Shown piece after piece: positions 11,728 to 22,232 of a stretch of DNA of 64,000 bases (positions are counted from its first letter, which is position 1; each line of letters starts with the position of its first letter). The translations under genes were made by a program, and so were the position numbers. The DNA lies in assembly GCA_039566865.1 (NCBI GenBank), contig CM076947.1:1619501-1683500 (forward strand), written 5' to 3'. The stretch comes from Aurelia coerulea. Its lineage: Eukaryota; Cnidaria; Scyphozoa; Semaeostomeae; Ulmaridae. The notes beneath the pieces were generated by a model, which saw nothing but the letters and a program-made list of their open reading frames with translations, was not told the origin of the DNA and did no database searches.

Positions 11728-13711
11728 TCAATCAAGAACTTGTTCTATGACCTGTACTGAATGGATGAACGTGTTGATGCCTTGGTTTCCATCGTCAGCA
11801 AGAGGATCCACTTGCTCCATAACTGCTGCTACCTGATTTTCGCTGAGGTTGATGCTGCTTTCTGGTACCATTACATCGTTATCAGATTCAATTTCTGGCA
11901 TTGGACCTTCCTCATCTATTCCAATATCCTCGAATGACTGGTTGTTGTTTTGCATGTTTGTTGCTCCACTTGATATCATTCCCAAATGAAAGAGCTGCCT
12001 AGGAGACCTGTATTGCTCCGAAGATAGAGGATGAAAATTCCAGTCGTTGGTTAACTCCGCTAAGGCTAGGTTTACACGAGGCAAAAACACATAATGTAGA
12101 CAGTATAGATGAATTTCATTCAGGGGATCAAGTAATCTTTCATTTTCCATGAAGTAAAATATGTTTTGATAATGACTGACAACTGTCCTCTTCACCTCAC
12201 CCCACAAACGCTCAATCCTCTGGTTATGAACTGATAAACCAGTGATCATGCTGCCTCTGTTTATTCCCCTTTCGGGGTGGTTTAGCATATAGCGAGCAAC
12301 ATCCACATTCTCTACACCAAAATCTGTTCTGACTCTGGACGGTAAACCATGGTTATAAATTGCCTCCTGAAAAAGATTAAGAACGGTGCGGGCTTTGTTG
12401 TTTGCTGAGGCCTTTAGGTATACAATTAGCCGACTGAAGCCATCTATCCCTCCATGAATTACTATTCGCCATCGAATCAATTTATGATGCCCATCTATAT
12501 GCCTGTAAATGAAATAATACTTTATTTAATGGGATTCCGACAGAAGGCATGACCTATAAAATGTGACATTTACTTGCGGAACCACCCCATGAGTTCTGGG
12601 AAAGGTGAGAGGTGAGAGGAATATCTCAAGAAATGTCTATTAACCAATTTGAAGGGTAAATTACAATTTCGAGAAGGTGAGGTTTTGAAAACAAAATTAC
12701 TTTGAAACATTTTTTCGTAAAAATATTAACGTTTTCCAAAGGGGCTTCCAGACTTTCAATAGATCCGAAGCCCCTCGAAGAAGCTTGCATTCAAATTGGT
12801 AACTTTCGGACGATCGAACTTCAATAGACATAATGATAACTTAACAACCAATCATAACACACAACTTTAGAGCCTGTTTTTGTACAACGAACAGATCTAT
12901 TGAAAACGTGTCCCTAATCGCTACGATTAACCATGCTGTCTTGAAAAATGATGGAGACTGCAGAAAAGACAAATAGTGCTTACCACAACGAATTTGGGCC
13001 TGGGACACAGTACACTCTCCTCAAAATGCTGACAGTGCGCCTAAGTGCTCTGCTGATCGGATCAACGGTTTTGATTGCTTCCCTTATCCGGCGTCTCTGT
13101 ACATGTATTCCCCTGCTACGACATGCCCCCATCACATACAACTCTCCTGCATTTGGCAGAATATCTAAAATACTCTTCACTACTGTACACAATTCCTCGT
13201 GAGAGATATTGGAGTATGTTGCTCGAGGCCCACTGGGAAGTCCTGCTTCATTTCTTCTGCGAGCTAAGGTCCTTTGTGACACTCCCATCAAAGACGCAAC
13301 CACTTTCCAGCTCCTGTGCAAGTCGTAAAAATTTTCGATCTCTGCATTTGTAATGTTTTTCCTGGGCCTGCCAGTCGTGTTTGGTTGTCGCTCTTCATTG
13401 GAACACAGAGGCGATTGAAAGGTAGAAACAGCGTTTGCATATTCATTTTCATGTACAGCCTTTTCGAAATCTGCATGCAAACTGACGACTTCCCCCTGAA
13501 GTAAGTGGATATCTGTTGTGATAGAATGAGGTGCTTGAATTTCTGCAAACCTTCGCTGCAATACGTTAAGGACATTTAGCCAGTCCTCCAGGCGCATACA
13601 CCAGTGCTCCAATACATTTAAGTTCTCATTGAAGAGATGACGCTTTGCAACGTCTATATGCGAAGGCAGCTCAGTAAGAAATGATTCTATGTCTAGATTT
13701 GATGTGTACAT
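11728..13711 (-). CDS. Integrase-core (rve-like) DDE transposase, two exons
   Basis: Exon 1 runs from ATG 13711 (or the upstream ATG at 13753) to 12984, exon 2 from 12502 to the stop at 11728. The donor G|GTAAGC and acceptor TTTACAG|G complete a Trp codon, giving [14 protein letters not shown]. Exon 1 holds a helix-turn-helix-like segment near its end ([19 protein letters not shown]). Exon 2 is the catalytic core: D in W-H-I-D-G, D in R-T-D-F-G, and E in H-N-Q-R-I-E-R-L-W with 36 residues between the last two, a D,D36E arrangement. It should cut and join the ends of the surrounding 10 kb unit. Both exons are open, so it may be functional. The acidic C-terminal tail looks disordered. Confidence 0.8.
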
Positions 13712-13770
13712 CTTGCCGTTTTTGAGGAAGAAAGAGAAGAAGCTGAGCTGCATAGGCCATTTTTGTCAAA

Positions 13771-13805
13771 TTGGCGCCAAAATTTGCTAGTGCGCAATCA
13801 TCTTG
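13771..13805 (-). repeat. Right terminal inverted repeat of the HECT/integrase unit
   Basis: Perfect reverse complement of 3754-3788 over 35 bp at a distance of 10 kb. Flanks (…TGACTGCG on the left, TCGTTGAA… on the right) do not show an obvious target duplication, so the exact transposon end may lie a few bases inside or outside. Confidence 0.9.
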
Positions 13806-14093
13806 TCGTTGAAATTGATGCTGGTAATATTGGTGCTATATGTCAGTTGGCGGTGCTTGTTCTTGGATGTGTTGTGATGCTTGTGCTTGGTGTGCGGCAG
13901 GAGGTGCATAAGTTGGTTGATAATGGTGTTGACATGGTTGATATGGTGCTTGGGTTGAGGTTGTGCTTGTTGTTGTGATGGTGGTGGTGGTGCGTAGTCT
14001 TACCATAGTGCTGCTGCTGGTCCTTGTGGAGGTAGTGCAGGTGCTAGTGTTGCAGCAGGGACCCAACTGAGTAGCAACTAGCTGCTGCACCAA
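13806..14093 (-). repeat. GT-rich low-complexity stretch
   Basis: The plus strand is rich in TTG/GTG triplets. The minus frame at 13836-14093 would be Thr/Ser-, Gln- and Pro-rich. Composition bias explains the open frame, so I do not call it a gene. Confidence 0.45.
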
Positions 14094-14188
14094 ATTGCCG
14101 GCATTGTTCGTTACTGCTCCACTCTTTGAAATGTCTCCCCTGATGACATTGATATTGCCGAGGTGTATACATTAGGATTGCGCACATA

Positions 14189-14223
14189 TGACCTGGCAAC
14201 TAAATAATTAGTTGCCAAGGTCA
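14189..14223. repeat. Near-perfect 35-bp palindrome
   Basis: TGACCTGGCAACTAAATAA followed by TTAGTTGCCAAGGTCA: two 15-16-nt arms with one bulged base around an AT loop. It could fold as a hairpin or be a small foldback remnant. Confidence 0.6.
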
Positions 14224-14308
14224 TAGGGCCCCTCCCAACGTGAATGCCTCCTCAATAAACGCATCAATTGAAGCAACACACACCAATGTCTTCAGGATTG
14301 CACTGCCA

Positions 14309-14629
14309 TCAAACTTGGAGGGTTAGCCATCCCCATGTAGGTTGAAGGGGACCAATTTTGCCCCCAAAGCTTCTAGTGGAGCCTTTGCTCCTGCAAAGGA
14401 GGTCTTTTCTTTCTTTAGCAGTGGATGCTCTTTTATGATTGCTAAATTCCCGTTGATGGTGGACTCGAGCGTAATGCGGTCTCACGAGCCACTCGCAGTT
14501 CTGGATTGATGTCCTCTTAAACATTGTTTCATCAGTTGGAAATACCTCCGATGGTCCATATGGGCGGAGGAAGTTCTTGGGAAAATGGTAGAAAAACCCA
14601 ATTTTATCCTTTTGAGGTGTTGAAGACAT
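14309..14629 (-). CDS. Unrecognised 106-codon frame
   Basis: Minus-strand frame from a true ATG at 14629. It has varied, protein-like composition (N-terminal F-F-Y-H-F-P-K-N-F-L-R-P-Y-G-P, then an Arg/Lys-rich middle). No family is recognised and no splice partners are supported. It could be a relic of a retroelement polyprotein or chance. Low confidence. Confidence 0.2.
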   Translation of the reverse strand: MSSTPQKDKIGFFYHFPKNFLRPYGPSEVFPTDETMFKRTSIQNCEWLVRPHYARVHHQREFSNHKRASTAKERKDLLCRSKGSTRSFGGKIGPLQPTWGWLTLQV

Positions 14630-15480
14630 GCTAAAAGGGAGAAAGAAATTGGGAAATAATGCATGAGAAGAATATAGAGTTGAAAATAAAAAACATTAAG
14701 GTATTCATTTATGGACAGTAGCAAAATGATAGTTACATTTGAGGCTATTAAATGGAGATGTTGTTCTTGATGTGAGTAGAAGGGTCATCAAGTATCTTGG
14801 TTGCAATTGTCCATTCTTTGAATAATAACCAATGTTGCTTTTGAAAGTTGGTATATTTCTTTCCTAGATAATATCCTTCCCCTCCTCAAAGTTTGCAGTC
14901 ACTATACGACAAAAATGGTCCATTTAATGAGGAACATGACTGTGAAAAAAGCAATAATTGCAGGTGATAGGAGACATGACAGCATAGGTCACAGTGCAAA
15001 GTATTGTGCATATTCCTTGTACAGTTGCTCTGATTCAGTTGTGATGCACTTTGACCTTGTCCAGGTAAAGTAGTAAAGTAATTATCAGGTCTTCTCTGGC
15101 ACTTGATTCATTGAAAGATGATTCCTATGTAAGTGTTAACATGTTGGTGCAACATTGGTTCTATGTTGCTTTATAATTGGGGGAGTACTGAAAATTATTT
15201 ACCATGGCTGTTTTTGTAATGTTTTTGATCATATACAACAAACTCTGCCATTTTGAGAAAGCACAGACAAAAATTACATGAACAGGTCAACCTTTTATAG
15301 AAATAATGCAAAAATGACTGTTTCACAGTCCCATACCAAAAAACTGGGGTGATACTGGGAAAACTAGATTCTACTGCATTTTTGTGGCTCAATCGACAGA
15401 TGAAAAAAGTGAGACTGGGACAAGTCCATATGAAAGGTACTCCATGATATGAAGTGTAGATTAAATGTAATAAATGGAAA
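14630..15480. other. No supported gene
   Basis: AT-rich sequence upstream of the 20-bp satellite. No coding or repeat signal I can support. Confidence 0.4.
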
Positions 15481-15872
15481 GAGGTGCATTATAATGAAAA
15501 ATTCTGCATAGTAATGAAAAGTGGTGCATAATAATGAAAAGTGCTGCATAATAATGAAAAATGGTGCATAATAATGAAAAGTGCTGCATAATAATGAAAA
15601 ATTGTGCATAATAATGAAAAGTGCTGCATAATAATGAAAAGTGGTGCATAATAATGAAAAGTGGTGCATAATAATGAAAAATTTTGCATAATAATGAAAA
15701 GCGGTGCATAATAATAAAAAGTGGTGCATAATTATAAAAAGTGGTGCATAATAATGAAAATTTGTGCATAATAATGAAAAGAATGGCCAATCACGATGCA
15801 TATGTACTGAATAACGAAATCAGAATGCCAAATAATGATCTGAAATAATTTTGGCGGGAATGGCACCCCATA
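15481..15872 (-). repeat. Satellite-bearing dispersed repeat, copy A
   Basis: About 15 tandem copies of a 20-bp unit (GTGGTGCATAATAATGAAAA and variants) at 15481-15782. A conserved ~90-bp unique end follows, running through CAATCACGATG, TACTGAATAACGAAATCAG and AATTTTGGCGGGAATGGCAC to 15872. The same satellite plus unique end is found at 18004-18218, so they are one element family, not a local slippage event. The minus strand translates as endless F-H-Y-Y-A repeats, which is an artefact. Confidence 0.85.
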
Positions 15873-16049
15873 AGCCCCTGTCATTGTTGAAAACAGAAGC
15901 GATGCTTGATAAATCATGCACATCAATGAGCTGGAAGCAGCTTGGAAAAAATGGTGTTTCCTGGCATTTTTTTTGCTTGGGAACATTGATTTTCGGATTC
16001 AGCATCAAAAGTTACACAAGAATTTGATGAAAATCAATTTTAACATGAA

Positions 16050-16853
16050 AATTGCACGGGATGACATAGCGACCCGGACTACAAGAAAGAAGTCGCATTT
16101 TTTCAGAGTGCAAAGAGAGACAAAGTGTTGCAAGACAGTATTGCTTTGGAAAATGATGACAACCGCATACGAAAGCTTATCAAACTCTGTACAACACGTT
16201 TCATTGAACGATATCAGGCAATATTGTGTTTTGCAGACCTCCTTCCGCACATTTTAGCTGCTCTCGATGCTATCCAAGATTGGGACGACAAGACCTCAGC
16301 AGTAGATGCCAAGATCCTCCAGAAGAGCATCTCTGAGTTTGAGTTTCTCATTGCGCTGGACGTTTTTGACAAGAATGTCCGGCAATTTACTCATTCTGAG
16401 CAAAAGCCTCCAAGCAGTAGGGAAAGATCTGGTGAAGGCTCTTCAAGAGATCGACAACGTCATCAAAATACTAGAGGAAGACAGAGCTAACGTAGATGAA
16501 TCCTTCGCTTCACTGTATGGGAATGTGTTGGAAAGGGCAGCATTGCTCAGCATCCAAGAGGCTAAGCCATGTGCACCCCAAAGATCCCGATACAGAGCGA
16601 ATACACTATCCGATGGTTCAGCTGAGGAATACTTCAAGGTTAATTTGTTTATTCCGATGTTAGACCATGTTTTGCTGGACATGAAGTCACGCTTTGGAAG
16701 ACAACAGAAGCTGTCCATGAAGTTAGGTTCCTTAATTCCTGCCTTTATTGCCAATGTTGCTTTTGAGGAGCTCTTACCTGCCATTGAGAAGTACAAGATG
16801 TTCTTGTCAGACGAAGTGACGATAAATGCAGAATTTAAACAGTGGCAGATGCA
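16050..16853 (+). pseudogene. hAT-like transposase fragment
   Basis: Two overlapping frames continue one protein with a shift near 16390-16400. The first reads R-K-L-I-K-L-C-T-T-R-F-I-E-R-Y-Q-A-I, matching the K-L-C-x-T-R-W-x-x-R block of hAT transposases of the ZMYM1/52-kDa-repressor type. The second continues with helical sequence (L-V-K-A-L-Q-E-I-D, then R-S-R-Y-R) and ends at a splice donor (GCA|GTAAGT at 16854). The catalytic D and the dimerisation domain are not seen. It is an internal fragment of a dead element. Confidence 0.6.
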
Positions 16854-17036
16854 GTAAGTGTATATTTTGGTATTTAAGCCTTGTAATTTTCTTCAAAAGT
16901 TAGTACAAGGTCAACAAGGTCATAATCCCTGCTGCAAGGCTAAAACTTGACCTACTGTATACAAGGACAAGCGTAAACTTGTATTTTTGTACAGGAGAAC
17001 AGTCAGTGACAGATCACTATATTTATAGGAACTTAC

Positions 17037-17223
17037 TTTTTTTAATGTGCCATAAGTCAAATCGATGTTTAACATCAGGATGGTTGTCTCGCATGAAAGC
17101 AGCAATGGTCTGATGACCATCTGATACCAACGTATCTATTGTGCAGCCATTGTCAGGAATGAATCTGAGGCAATTCTTGAAGCTGTAGAACTCCATTCCA
17201 GTGCTACTGCCAGCTTGGTTTCT
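17037..17223 (-). pseudogene. Kolobok/ISL2EU-like transposase exon
   Basis: A 187-nt minus-strand exon between TTTTTCAG| and |GTAAGT. It encodes R-N-Q-A-G-S-S-T-G-M-E, then I-D-T-L-V-S-D-G-H-Q-T-I, then H-P-D-V-K-H-R-F-D-L-W-H-I-K-K. The V-S-D-x-H and K-H-x-F-D-x-W-H blocks are characteristic of Kolobok/ISL2EU (PHIS-type) transposases, where the Asp residues belong to the DDE centre. No partner exons are recognised downstream (17034-16920) or upstream beyond 17244. Confidence 0.55.
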
Positions 17224-17244
17224 CTGAAAAATACATGACATCAA

Positions 17245-18003
17245 CGTTCTTATTTAAACCAAACAAGTTCTCATTATTTAATGTGCTACTACTAAAAAAT
17301 GTTTGGCCTTCCCCCCTCTTCAATCTTTCAACGTTTCAGAGACGAACCTGGGGCACATGAATCCCAAGATTTTGCAGTGTGCCATTTTTATATTCTGGAA
17401 ATGCCCCTTTAACTTAATGAAAATAGTGCTCCAAGTCCCCTGAAGTTTGAGATGCTTCCTTAGTCCCTGCAGGGCTTGCTTCCAAAATTTATAATGTACA
17501 GCTCTGTATAAATCCATTACATACAATATTGGTTTTTTGTAAAGCAGCACAAAATACACACGAGGTGCCCATACTAAAAAAAAAAAAACTGGAAAATACC
17601 TAGGAATTCATAGGATTTTTCTGACACTTAGCACAATTCCTAGTAAAGCTGGGAAATAGTGGAATATAATAGAATTTTTTGGGAACATTTCCCAGCTTTC
17701 CTAAGCTCTTTGGGTACTGCTAGTAAATGCTTGACTTCTCCAACTTTGCTAGCACCACTGCTTTCTGCCATTTTGTCAATGCTACATGGCTCGCGCCTCG
17801 CTCGAGCACGTGCCGTTCTGCATCAGTAAATAAGGAGAAACTATGCCTCATAAAAATGTTTGTTTCATCAAAATGGTTTCATAAAAGTGTTTGCCTCAAA
17901 ATATGAAAGAATCGTTTTCCCAAATGATTTTGAAGAATAATAAGGAACTATGACTAATGATAAAAAAGTGTGCCTAACTATGAAAAAGTAGGCCTAATAA
18001 TTG
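17245..18003. other. No supported gene
   Basis: AT-rich stretch with a poly(A) tract near 17577-17590. It passes into degenerate AATAATGAAAA-type units from about 17940 that lead into the satellite at 18004. Confidence 0.4.
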
Positions 18004-18218
18004 AAAATTATGCATAATAATGAAAAATTTTGCATAATTATGAAAAGTGGTGCATAATAATGAAAAGTGGTGCATAATAATGAAAAGTGGTGCATAATAA
18101 TGAAAAATTGTGCATAATAATGAAAAGAATGACTAATCACGATGAATATGTACTGAATAACGAAATCAGAATGCCTAATGATGATTTGAAATAATTTTGG
18201 CGGGAATGGCACCCCATA
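18004..18218 (-). repeat. Satellite-bearing dispersed repeat, copy B
   Basis: About six units of the same 20-bp satellite as copy A, followed by the same unique end (CAATCACGATGAATATG… to GGCGGGAATGGCACCCCATA). Differences from copy A are scattered substitutions. The shorter array shows copy-number change between copies. Confidence 0.85.
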
Positions 18219-18260
18219 CATTGCTTTCAATCTCATTTTCAAAACATAGTTTTCTAGGGT

Positions 18261-18466
18261 ATTGTTAGATTTCTATGTTCTTAGTTGATATATACGTTGA
18301 CTGCTTTTCTTTCGCATCTAATATTTCCTTTAATTTCCTTAAATCTAAATCATGTCCGACTATTTTACAATTCCTAAATTCTACTTCATTACAATATATA
18401 CAATCATTAAACAACAAATTTCTATTGTATTGTTAGATTTCTATGTTCTTAGTTGATATATACGTT
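18261..18466. repeat. Pair of 38-bp perfect direct repeats
   Basis: The block starting ATTGTTAGATTTCTATGTTC and ending TATATACGTT occurs at 18261-18298 and 18429-18466. They flank ~130 bp of AT-rich sequence. Identity over 38 bp suggests a recent tandem duplication or very short terminal direct repeats. Confidence 0.75.
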
Positions 18467-18539
18467 CATTAAAACATGTCGCCTCGTTTGTTATCATGCT
18501 TGATTCAGTCTGGCAACATGAGGCTTTTGAAGCTTATGA

Positions 18540-18660
18540 AGCTTGATGTTCAAGATGTAAGAATTGAGGGCTCGGGACTCTAATTCAAGGCTTGAAGGCC
18601 CGAGGCTTGAAGGCTAGAAGCTCGAAATGCAAGGCTTGAGGCTCGAAGGGTCGACATATA
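18540..18660 (+). repeat. Degenerate AGGCTTGAAGGC minisatellite
   Basis: Irregular ~11-12-bp repetition of (A)GGCTTGAAGGC/GAGGCTCGAA over ~120 bp, ending beside the TTAA-flanked element at 18673. Confidence 0.55.
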
Positions 18661-18672
18661 GAATACCCTTAA

Positions 18673-19256
18673 AGAGCCACTGCTGACATAGGTGCTTTGC
18701 GCGCCTAGAAAATTGAAAGGAGGTAAATAGCAATGGCGACAAATATTTGTGCCGAATATCAAATGCACTGAACTGAATAATGTTTTGTTTGCGCTTGTTA
18801 TTGTTTATTGATCTGTATTTACTTAATTGCTAAAACACAAGCGGATTATAACGCGTATTAACCACAATTGCATAGGCCCTTTCTTCACTTATAGCGTCTG
18901 TTTTATCATGTTAATTCGAAATACAGTCCTCTGGAGGGCAAAATGGCCTCATCATTTTCTAACGTAATCTAAACTTCGTATTGAACTGTTCGATATGGCA
19001 GACTAAACCACACAACAACAAGAACGGCAAAAAATAATCCACATATTTACGGATCACCCATCATGACCGTCCAGGAAGAAAGCGATGAAGATAATGATGG
19101 AGGAGGCAACAGTGGAATTGAGGTAGGCTTCTTTCCACATCCGCGATAATGTTGACATGCTAGGCCAAAAAACACTTTTAGACACCCAGAAAGTCGAAGA
19201 AGCAATGCATTGTGGGATTTGCACAGGCGCAAAGCACTTATGTCAGCAGTGGCTCT
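18673..19256. mobile_element. 584-bp MITE with TTAA target duplication
   Basis: TTAA at 18669-18672 and 19257-19260. Inverted repeats of 30 bp (18673-18702 and 19227-19256) begin AGAGCCACTGCTGACATA and differ at one position. TTAA duplication is used by piggyBac and Kolobok. The AGAG terminus fits Kolobok better than the CCY start of piggyBac (inference). No transposase is encoded. Confidence 0.8.
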
Positions 19257-19260
19257 TTAA

Positions 19261-20061
19261 GTGTTCATTTACTCTTCTTGACTTTTCAGATGCAGCTGGT
19301 GCACATTGAAATAATTGGATAGCTATATTTTAAGGTTCAGAGAGTTATGATCAAGTTAAGAAGTCATTAATATACATTTTAGAAGAAGCAAAGATGCTCC
19401 AGGCATGATTTAGGCCTGATGACATGGTCATAGTTATTGCTATTGAAATACTGCCGGATGCTCCTAACTACAACTCATAATCAAACGCCATTATATTGAA
19501 ATGACTATGACTGCCCCGTTTTCGTTTAGGAAACCAATGCGGAGGAGAATTTGTAATCCATCAATCAATCAATCAATCGAGCACAGTGATCGAATATGGC
19601 GATGGTGGAGTTAGATGAAATACACTTCTCTGGGGAAATGAACTTTTCTTCTCTCTGGGGAAACAAAGGACAAATAGTTGTGCTAGATGCATTCGAAAAA
19701 GTGTAACGGCAAGTTAATTTTTTTCTTTGGTTAACCTTGTTTTTGAGTGTACTTGCGATTCGGTCAAGATGTCATGTAGCAGCTTTATTTTGATTTAGGC
19801 CTGAAAGTAGGGAAGTTTGCAATGAATAGATAGTAGTACTAGATATGTGGAAGTATTGCAACTTTACCAGATTCATCAAATTTCTTGCATCAACTTAGTG
19901 AACAATGCGTTAATTGCTGTGCTACCTTGGTGAGTCGCAAGAAAAGAAAGCTTCTCTGGAGTGAAGAGACTCTTAAATTTTTGCCTATTGTCTATGGTTG
20001 CAATTTGTTGAAGTTTAGCTGATGGCTATACGAAAATAACACTGTCCAATTTTATGTATTC
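19261..20061. other. No supported gene; short (AATC)n at 19558-19578
   Basis: Mostly unique AT-rich DNA with a brief CAATCAATCAATCAATC microsatellite. It may include the 5' leader of the downstream DIRS-like relic, but I cannot show this. Confidence 0.35.
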
Positions 20062-21371
20062 TTGCAATGCTACCAAAAGCTGAATAGTTTGCAAAGAGCA
20101 AAAAGCAAAGTGAAAAAAATCCAATGTGAAATCACGCAATGTTTAGGAGAAGACAAGAAGAACCTCTTCCAGCTGTACTTGACAAAATATTTTCATCCAA
20201 AAGAGTTTTCCAACAGAATGAGCACTGGGAGCATTTCATCTGGTACTTTGACTCGCACATGCCTAACTTGTCATGGAATGTGCAGTCTCTTCGTCAGCTG
20301 GATCCTTGCATTCTCGCAGATGATACCACTTGTCCTTGCGCTGCTGCCCTGGATGGCCTTTTAAGTTTGTTGCCTGCCGTTGCTCCAGCCATAGTCGATG
20401 ATGCTGGCCTCCCTGCTGCTGGAGATGCGTGGCATGAAGCCTTGCAACACCAACAATGACCCTCACTGAATGCCAGCTTCCTTGTACAACCAAACAGGGA
20501 GGCAGATATGTTTCTGCAACCAGCGTCGGTCCCACGAGGTGAAAGGTGCTTCGCATCATAGACTTCCTGGCAAATTTAATCCCAAGAGACAATGAACGAA
20601 CAGTATCTGATATGGGGCTCTGCGAGGCTTGTAGTTTCTTATTGGCAACAGAGGCCTAAGCTTGAGAGCATCACCCTCATGCAGTGGGTGATTGCAAACA
20701 CGTGTATTTTCCACACACTCTTATTTTCCAACAAGCTTCCGATTGCGCGGGATGTTAAGGAGTATCTTGCCTATACTGTTAAGGTCATGGAACTTGCTGG
20801 AAAATACGAGTGGGTGAGCGTCCTGAAGTTTGATGATGAGTATTGTCAGCTTCAGGCGACGTATGCTTTTCCTTGGAGTTACGACTCCCCTCGCCTCCAC
20901 GAGGTTGCTCTTGTGCCTAGGCCTCTGTCTCCTGCTCGCTCAAGCTCAAAGCCAGCAGGCTCAACCTATATGCCTCCATCTAATGGTTCGTTCGCCTCTC
21001 ATTCTAGTGCTGGTTGCCCTATTTGCCGCAAATTCAATCCTAACCAAGGGTGTAAACTGCTCTTTCTTCCATGTTTGCAATAAGGAGCAGAATGGTAAAG
21101 TTTGCAAAGCTTCTCACCCATCATGTCATCATCCTACCCCCTCCCAGTGGCTAGGAAAGAGTTTCTCTTCCCCCCTCAATAAGGCAAAATGGGACTTGGA
21201 ACTTTTACCGGATGATGACAGGGATATTTTGCTTGATGGTATCAACAATGGCTTTCAGATTTTGCCTGTGAATTCCACCCTGCCTCCTGCTGAAATGGAA
21301 AACTATCGCTCAGCTACTGCTCCAAATGCAACTTGCTGAGGGTAATTATGTGATTTCCTCCTCAAAGCCTA
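20062..21371 (+). pseudogene. DIRS-like retroelement: gag C-terminus and start of RT
   Basis: Several overlapping plus frames form one decayed protein. 20540-21055 encodes V-L-R-I-I-D-F-L-A-N-L-I, then T-L-M-Q-W-V-I-A-N-T and Y-L-A-Y-T-V-K-V-M-E-L, then F-D-D-E-Y. These resemble DIRS-type gag proteins of invertebrates. A Cys/His cluster (C-P-I-C-R-K-F-N, then F-F-H-V-C, then H-P-S-C) crosses a frameshift near 21055. The next frame has D-D-D-R-D-I-L-L-D-G-I-N-N-G-F and, near 21350, Y-V-I-S-S-S-K-P, the start of a DIRS reverse transcriptase. The sequence continues after the MITE at 21372-22170. No tyrosine recombinase is seen, so the element is incomplete. Confidence 0.65.
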
Positions 21372-22170
21372 CTGCCGGGTGTCTCAAAAAAAAGTACCCC
21401 CTTTTGACTCAACAAGGCAACACAACGATAATATTTCGGGACTTTTTGAATTCATGGCTACATTTTTTGGTCTTCAACTTAAATGCACATACCTTGCAGT
21501 TGGAAATCGACCATCAAACACCGGAGATATGAGTTCACAAGGTCAAAATTTTGAGTGCACCTGAAGCCAGAGGTTTTGAGAAATGGCCTAGCCATAACTT
21601 GACAACAAACAGGCATTTTGCAAACGAATTTTCGACTTTGACCTTTACTTTTTATTTTTGAATAGATTTATACCTTGAATATGTAACTTCAATTGTGCTT
21701 GCAGTGACTTTTCTTTTGAGGAAACGGTCCTTGCATTGCATTAGATCCCAAGTGCTTTGTATTAAAGAAGAGGAAAAGGAGCACATGCACGCTTATTTTG
21801 GAGATGTGCCACGATTTTATGACTCTTACCACATTTTTACTATATTTGTTTAATCAGCGCCATGTCCATACATCTTTTATTCTTTTCAAAAGCAAAACAC
21901 GGAAACTTATAATCTACAGGTACTTTGGAAAATGTCCACGATACAAATCATGACTAGGCCCTTTTTCAAAACCTCTGGTTTTGGGTGCACTGTAAATTTT
22001 GACTTTGCGAACCTGTATCTCCGGTGTTTGGTGGACGATTTCTAAATGCAAGGTACGTGCATCTAAGTTGAAGATTGGAAAATTTAGCTGTGAAGTCGGG
22101 GAGCAATGACATCTTTTTGTTTGGTTCCTATTTCCAGTCAAAAGGGGGTACTTTTTTCTGAGACACCCGG
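21372..22170. mobile_element. TA-flanked long-TIR MITE (CCGGGTGTCTC), inside DIRS RT
   Basis: TA dinucleotides at 21370-71 and 22171-72 flank long inverted repeats starting CCGGGTGTCTCA and AAAAAAGTACCCCC. Similarity continues inwards for some 250 bp. On the left side CTG sits between TA and CCGGG, an apparent small indel. The TA duplication and the ends resemble Tc1/mariner (IS630)-type MITEs. Short frames inside (21379-21564, 21914-22225) are TIR translation artefacts. Confidence 0.8.
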
Positions 22171-22172
22171 TA

Positions 22173-22210
22173 TTGTTAGTGACCTGGGTACTGTGCCTAA
22201 AATAATTTGA
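22173..22210 (+). pseudogene. DIRS-like RT continuation
   Basis: Directly after the MITE the sequence reads I-V-S-D-L-G-T-V-P-K in the frame interrupted at 21370, matching the K-P-x-I-V-S-x-L-G-x-x-P-K motif of DIRS reverse transcriptases. It is then lost at a stop and replaced by LINE sequence. Confidence 0.6.
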
Positions 22211-22232
22211 AAAAGTAAATGCCACTATACCT

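Larger units (their letters stand above)
3754..13805. mobile_element. ~10 kb DNA transposon: HECT E3 ligase gene plus integrase-core transposase
   Basis: The unit is bounded by a perfect 35-bp inverted repeat (3754-3788 and 13771-13805). It holds two convergent genes. A HECT ubiquitin-ligase gene runs rightward from 3856, and an integrase-core DDE transposase gene runs leftward from about 13711. Both start just inside the inverted repeat, as expected for a transposon using its ends as promoters. Internal damage includes an 877-bp MULE-like insertion in the HECT exon, LINE fragments in introns and one frameshift. I do not see a clear target-site duplication. From memory, integrase-core transposases of this type (possibly what is called IS3EU) are known in animals. 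Whether a HECT gene is a normal passenger I cannot check here. Confidence 0.75.

Noticed and set aside
13836..14093. Thr/Gln/Pro-rich 85-codon minus frame
   Set aside because: Explained by GT-rich low complexity. No family or conserved motif.
15481..15782. Regular 20-bp repeats as a CRISPR array
   Set aside because: Units are directly tandem with no unique spacers, and the genome is eukaryotic.
15364..15801. Minus-strand frames of up to 145 codons made of repeated F-H-Y-Y-A
   Set aside because: They are translations of the 20-bp satellite in three frames. No independent coding evidence.
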